From the NCBI GenBank assembly GCA_022704925.1, contig JAKJFK010000016.1, positions 1 through 16,140 on the forward strand: a stretch of 16,140 nt of DNA. The letters run 5' to 3'. How positions within the stretch are numbered: the first letter of the stretch is position 1; every line of letters begins with the position of its first letter. Under the pieces are notes generated by a model that saw nothing but the letters and a program-made list of their open reading frames with translations, searched no databases and was not told the DNA's origin. Made by a program: the position numbers and the translations under genes. Origin of the DNA: a candidate division TA06 bacterium. Its GTDB lineage: Bacteria; Ratteibacteria; UBA8468; MWAK01. Below are positions 13,754 through 16,140 of this stretch, one piece after another.

Positions 13754-14626
13754 AAAAACGGCCTCCGGCAGTTTGCGGGCCCCCCGCAGCTTGGCGCTCC
13801 GGCTGGCCGGGTTTTCACGGCGTTCGGCCTCGGAGGGCTGGATGGGCTTCCGGGTCAGCCGTTCCAGCTCCCGGCTTTCCCGGAGGAAGTTCTTGACGAT
13901 TCGGTCCTCGAGCGAGTGGTAGGAGATGACTGCCAGCCGGCCGCCCGGGGCCAGCAGTTTTTCGGCCTGGGGGAGCGTCTCCCGGAGGGCGTCCAGTTCA
14001 TCGTTGACGGCGATGCGCAGGGCCTGGAAGACCCGGGTGGCCGGGTCAATCCGGCCGCGCCGGCGGATCACCGAGCGGGCGATGGCGGCCAGCTGGCCGG
14101 TGGTTTGGACCGGCGGCCGGGCCGACTTGATCCGGGCGGCCAGGCGCCGGCTCTCCCGGATTTCGCCCAGCTGGTAAAAAAGGTCGGCCAGCTCCGGTTC
14201 CGGGGTTTCGGCCAGGAGCTGGTAAGCGGGGAAGCCGGCGCCGGGGTCGAAGCGCATGTCGAGCGGGTCGTCGCGCTGGAAGGAGAGGCCCAGGTCCGGT
14301 TGATCGAGCAGGAAGCTGGAGAGGCCCAGGTCGTAAAGGATGGCCTCGACCGTTCCCGGCGTCTGGCCGGGCAGGAGCGCGGCCAGGTCGCGGAAATCGC
14401 CCTGGAGCAGGCGCACCCGGTTTTGAAAGGGTTCCAGGTGTTCGGCCGCGACGCCGAGGGTGGCCGGGTTGCGGTCAATGGCGATCAGCCGCAGGTCGGC
14501 CGGGCTGTTTTCCAGGATGGCCCGGCTGTGGCCGCCGTTGCCGGCGGTGGCGTCAATGAAGAGGCCGCCGCGGCCGGGCTGCAGGATTTCCAGGACTTCG
14601 CGGGTGAGGACCGGTACGTGCCGCAC
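13739..14626 (-). CDS. rsmH: RsmH (MraW), 16S rRNA m4C1402 methyltransferase
   Basis: A 295-residue SAM-dependent methyltransferase that N4-methylates C1402 of 16S rRNA. It begins HVPVLTREVLEIL, has the SAM loop DATAGNGGHS (25-34), then LYDLGLSSFLLDQ and DDPLDMRFDP, and near the end ISYHSLEDRIVKNF, all strongly family-specific. The start is GTG at 14626, chosen because HVPVL is the conserved N-terminus; no Shine-Dalgarno is visible before it. It begins 45 bases after the RNase P RNA. It heads the dcw cluster, and mraZ, which usually precedes it, is absent. Confidence 0.96.
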   Translation of the reverse strand: MRHVPVLTREVLEILQPGRGGLFIDATAGNGGHSRAILENSPADLRLIAIDRNPATLGVAAEHLEPFQNRVRLLQGDFRDLAALLPGQTPGTVEAILYDLGLSSFLLDQPDLGLSFQRDDPLDMRFDPGAGFPAYQLLAETPEPELADLFYQLGEIRESRRLAARIKSARPPVQTTGQLAAIARSVIRRRGRIDPATRVFQALRIAVNDELDALRETLPQAEKLLAPGGRLAVISYHSLEDRIVKNFLRESRELERLTRKPIQPSEAERRENPASRSAKLRGARKLPEAVFLTGK

Positions 14627-14671
14627 GGGGATACCAGGTTGGTGGAAACCGGCACCGGGACGGGTACTGCC

Positions 14672-15018
14672 GGCGGGGGTGATAAGCCGGGTCCTGTTTA
14701 GGCAGCCATTCGTCTGGACCGGTCCTTGCGGGCCGGTTCGCGCAGCCTACCCGGGGTAATAACGGGGCGGGCGCCCTTCCCCTGCTCGGCCTTGCTCCGG
14801 AGAGGTGTTTTCCTGGCGAAACGCCTCGCGGCGTTCCCGGTGAGCTCTTACCTCGCCTTTGCACCCTTGCCGGTCGCCTTGAGGAGACCGGCGGTATGCT
14901 TTCTGTGGCACTTTCCGTCGCCTTGCGGCGCCTGGGTGTTACCCAGTCTCTGCCCGTCCGGAGCCCGGACTTTCCTCAGCCGCCGATTCCCGGCGGCCGT
15001 AGCTGCCTCACCCCCGCC
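14672..15018 (-). ncRNA. rnpB: RNase P RNA, bacterial class A
   Basis: The catalytic RNA that trims tRNA 5' ends. On the minus strand I see GAGGAAAGTCCGGGCTCC (14960-14977), GGTAAGAGCTCACC (14839-14852), CCCCGGGTAGGCTGC (14742-14756) and ACAGGACCCGGCTTA (14683-14697), the conserved core in the correct order. The ends are set by pairing GGCGGGGGTGA (15008-15018) with TCACCCCCGCC (14672-14682), which forms helix P1. Length is about 347 bases. It lies 35 bases after the zinc-ribbon gene and 45 bases before rsmH, all co-directional. Neither a clear promoter nor a terminator is visible around it. Confidence 0.96.
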
Positions 15019-15053
15019 TTCCAATATTGAGATGCTTCCGGCCGGCGCCGGGT

Positions 15054-15761
15054 TTAGTCTTCCAGGTAGAGGATGCGGCTGCAGTTTTCGCAGATGATGA
15101 GGTCGGTGCCCTTGTGCAACTGGTCGATGGTGACGGTCGGCAGCCGCATCTGGCAGCCTTTGCAGACGCCGGCCTTGACCGCGGCCAGGGCCTTGTGGTC
15201 GGCCTTCTTGTTCAGCACCTGTTCATAGGTGCGGAGCGTCTCGCGGGAGACGACCGAGGCCAGGACCGGCCGTTTTTTCTCCTCGGCCTCGAGAGCCTGG
15301 CGGGCGGCCGTTTCCTCCTCCCGGAGCGCGTTGATCGAGGCCTGGATGGCTGATTTTTTCTTATCCTGGTTTTTGCGCACTTCCTCGCGCCGGCGCCGGA
15401 AGTCCTGGACGCTGTCCATCAGTCGGAGCGCCTCCTCCTCCAGCTGGGAGATCCTGACCTTGGTACTGTCGATCTCGTGGATGAGGGCGGTGTACTCCTT
15501 GTTGGTCTTGACCTCCATCAAGCGCTTCTGCAGTTTCTTTACTTCTTCCTCGCCGCTCTTGATTTCCAGTTCCTTCTCCTTCTGGGTGACCTCTTCGTGC
15601 TTGAATTTCCGGTCCAGCTCGGCCAGCGCCTCCTCCTCCTTCCGGGCGTCCCCTTCCAGTTTCTTGACCGCGGCCGGTATCTCCTGGAGTCGTTTCTTCA
15701 GACGGTGGACAAGCAGGTCGTGGGCCTGGAGATCGACCAGCCCGTTCATGGTTCGGCTCAT
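15054..15761 (-). CDS. Coiled-coil protein with C-terminal C4 zinc ribbon
   Basis: A 235-residue protein of the C4-type zinc-ribbon family (PF02591-like). Residues 10-165 form a long charged helical, coiled-coil region containing KTNKEYTALIHEI (85-97), the conserved family segment. The C-terminal ribbon has C200/C203 and C224/C227 (CKGC...CENC), ending in SRILYLED. Members are thought to bind nucleic acid or act as adaptors, but the function is not settled. I start at ATG 15761, giving MSRTMNGLVDLQ; the frame is open further upstream, but that part lies in the fmt coding sequence in another frame. A second ATG four codons later (15749) is possible. It begins 11 bases after fmt. Confidence 0.88.
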   Translation of the reverse strand: MSRTMNGLVDLQAHDLLVHRLKKRLQEIPAAVKKLEGDARKEEEALAELDRKFKHEEVTQKEKELEIKSGEEEVKKLQKRLMEVKTNKEYTALIHEIDSTKVRISQLEEEALRLMDSVQDFRRRREEVRKNQDKKKSAIQASINALREEETAARQALEAEEKKRPVLASVVSRETLRTYEQVLNKKADHKALAAVKAGVCKGCQMRLPTVTIDQLHKGTDLIICENCSRILYLED

Positions 15762-15772
15762 ATTATTTAATT

Positions 15773-16140
15773 TTACCGTAAAACCAGGCCGGACGCAAAG
15801 GAACGGCCCCGGGCGAAGTCGCCGGCGGACATCCTTTTCTTGCCGGCCGGCTGGAGTTCGGTTACCTGCAGGACGCCCCGGCCGCAGGCGACGCAGAGTC
15901 CGTCCGGGCCGAGGCCCAGGACGGTGCCCGCGGGTGACGCCGGGCCCGGAACCGTCCGGGCCCGCCAGATGATGAGCGGTCGCCCCTCCCACTCGGTGTG
16001 GGAGCGGGGCCAGCGGACGAAGGCCCGGACCTGGGCGGCGATCGCCTCGGCGGAATGGGTCCAGTCGATCCGTCCGTCGGCCCGGGTCAGGCGCGGGGCG
16101 TAAGTGGCCAGGCTTTCGTCCTGGGGGCGCGGCCGGGTGG
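15773..16140 (-). CDS. fmt: Methionyl-tRNA formyltransferase, C-terminal part (start beyond the right edge)
   Basis: The last 121 residues of Fmt, which formylates the methionine on initiator tRNA. I translated this frame from the window edge to the TAA at 15773. It shows ATYAPRLTRADGRIDW, the VRAFVRWPRSHTEWEG stretch of the C-terminal tRNA-binding domain, then ELQPAGKKRMSAGDFARG near the end, all typical of the family. The catalytic N-terminal domain lies outside. It is followed after 11 bases by the zinc-ribbon gene and is probably cotranscribed with it. Confidence 0.92.
   Translation of the reverse strand, partial: TRPRPQDESLATYAPRLTRADGRIDWTHSAEAIAAQVRAFVRWPRSHTEWEGRPLIIWRARTVPGPASPAGTVLGLGPDGLCVACGRGVLQVTELQPAGKKRMSAGDFARGRSFASGLVLR

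Noticed and set aside
15019-15053. Promoter for rnpB (AT-rich CAATATTGG before the RNA)
   Set aside because: A -10-like stretch exists but there is no matching -35 at 16-18 bases, so I do not report it as a promoter.
14553-15097. Short open frames across 14553-15097 as possible small proteins
   Set aside because: The DNA is the RNase P RNA gene and its flanks; the open frames are incidental.
15762-15992. Longer start for the zinc-ribbon protein
   Set aside because: The extra 77 residues are Arg/Pro/Gly-rich and overlap the fmt coding sequence, whose frame gives a clear Fmt C-terminal domain.

Overview
The window is a GC-rich bacterial segment in which every gene I can support lies on the minus strand, so transcription runs from high to low coordinates. 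The organism is probably a Gram-negative-type bacterium with meso-diaminopimelate peptidoglycan: MurE carries the DNPR motif of the mDAP-adding enzymes and the division transpeptidase has no PASTA domains. I cannot name the phylum. Nothing here looks like a plasmid or phage, and there are no transposase genes or tRNAs.

Region by region in the direction of transcription: (1) 16140-15054, the C-terminal part of fmt (methionyl-tRNA formyltransferase) followed closely by a coiled-coil/C4 zinc-ribbon protein. (2) 15018-14672, rnpB, the class A RNase P RNA. (3) 14626-8584, the front half of a dcw (division and cell wall) cluster: rsmH, ftsL, ftsI, murE, murF, with mraZ missing at its head. A near-consensus sigma70-type promoter sits at the end of rsmH, and a weaker candidate precedes murE. 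(4) 8580-8423, a short junction with a GC hairpin just after murF and two degenerate CRISPR repeats flanking one spacer-like segment. (5) 8422-1, a type III-A (Csm) CRISPR-Cas operon: cas6, cas10/csm1, csm2, csm3, csm4, csm5, a CARF-HEPN effector of the TIGR02710 type, and the first 174 codons of cas1, which runs off the window.

The cas genes are tightly packed, with 4-11 bp overlaps or gaps of 6-51 bp, and form one evident transcription unit. By family knowledge, Cas6 processes crRNA and Cas10-Csm2-5 form the RNA-targeting complex. Csm3 keeps the Asp expected for target cleavage. Cas10 keeps an HD motif and a GGDD cyclase motif, so the complex should make cyclic oligoadenylate, which the CARF-HEPN protein would sense to become an RNase. 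Cas1 implies an adaptation module beyond the left edge.

The most interesting points are the dcw/CRISPR junction (the system sits where mraY usually follows murF) and the degenerate two-repeat mini-array directly upstream of cas6. The latter may be a fossil array or a self-regulatory guide RNA gene. No stretch longer than about 300 bases lacks a gene.
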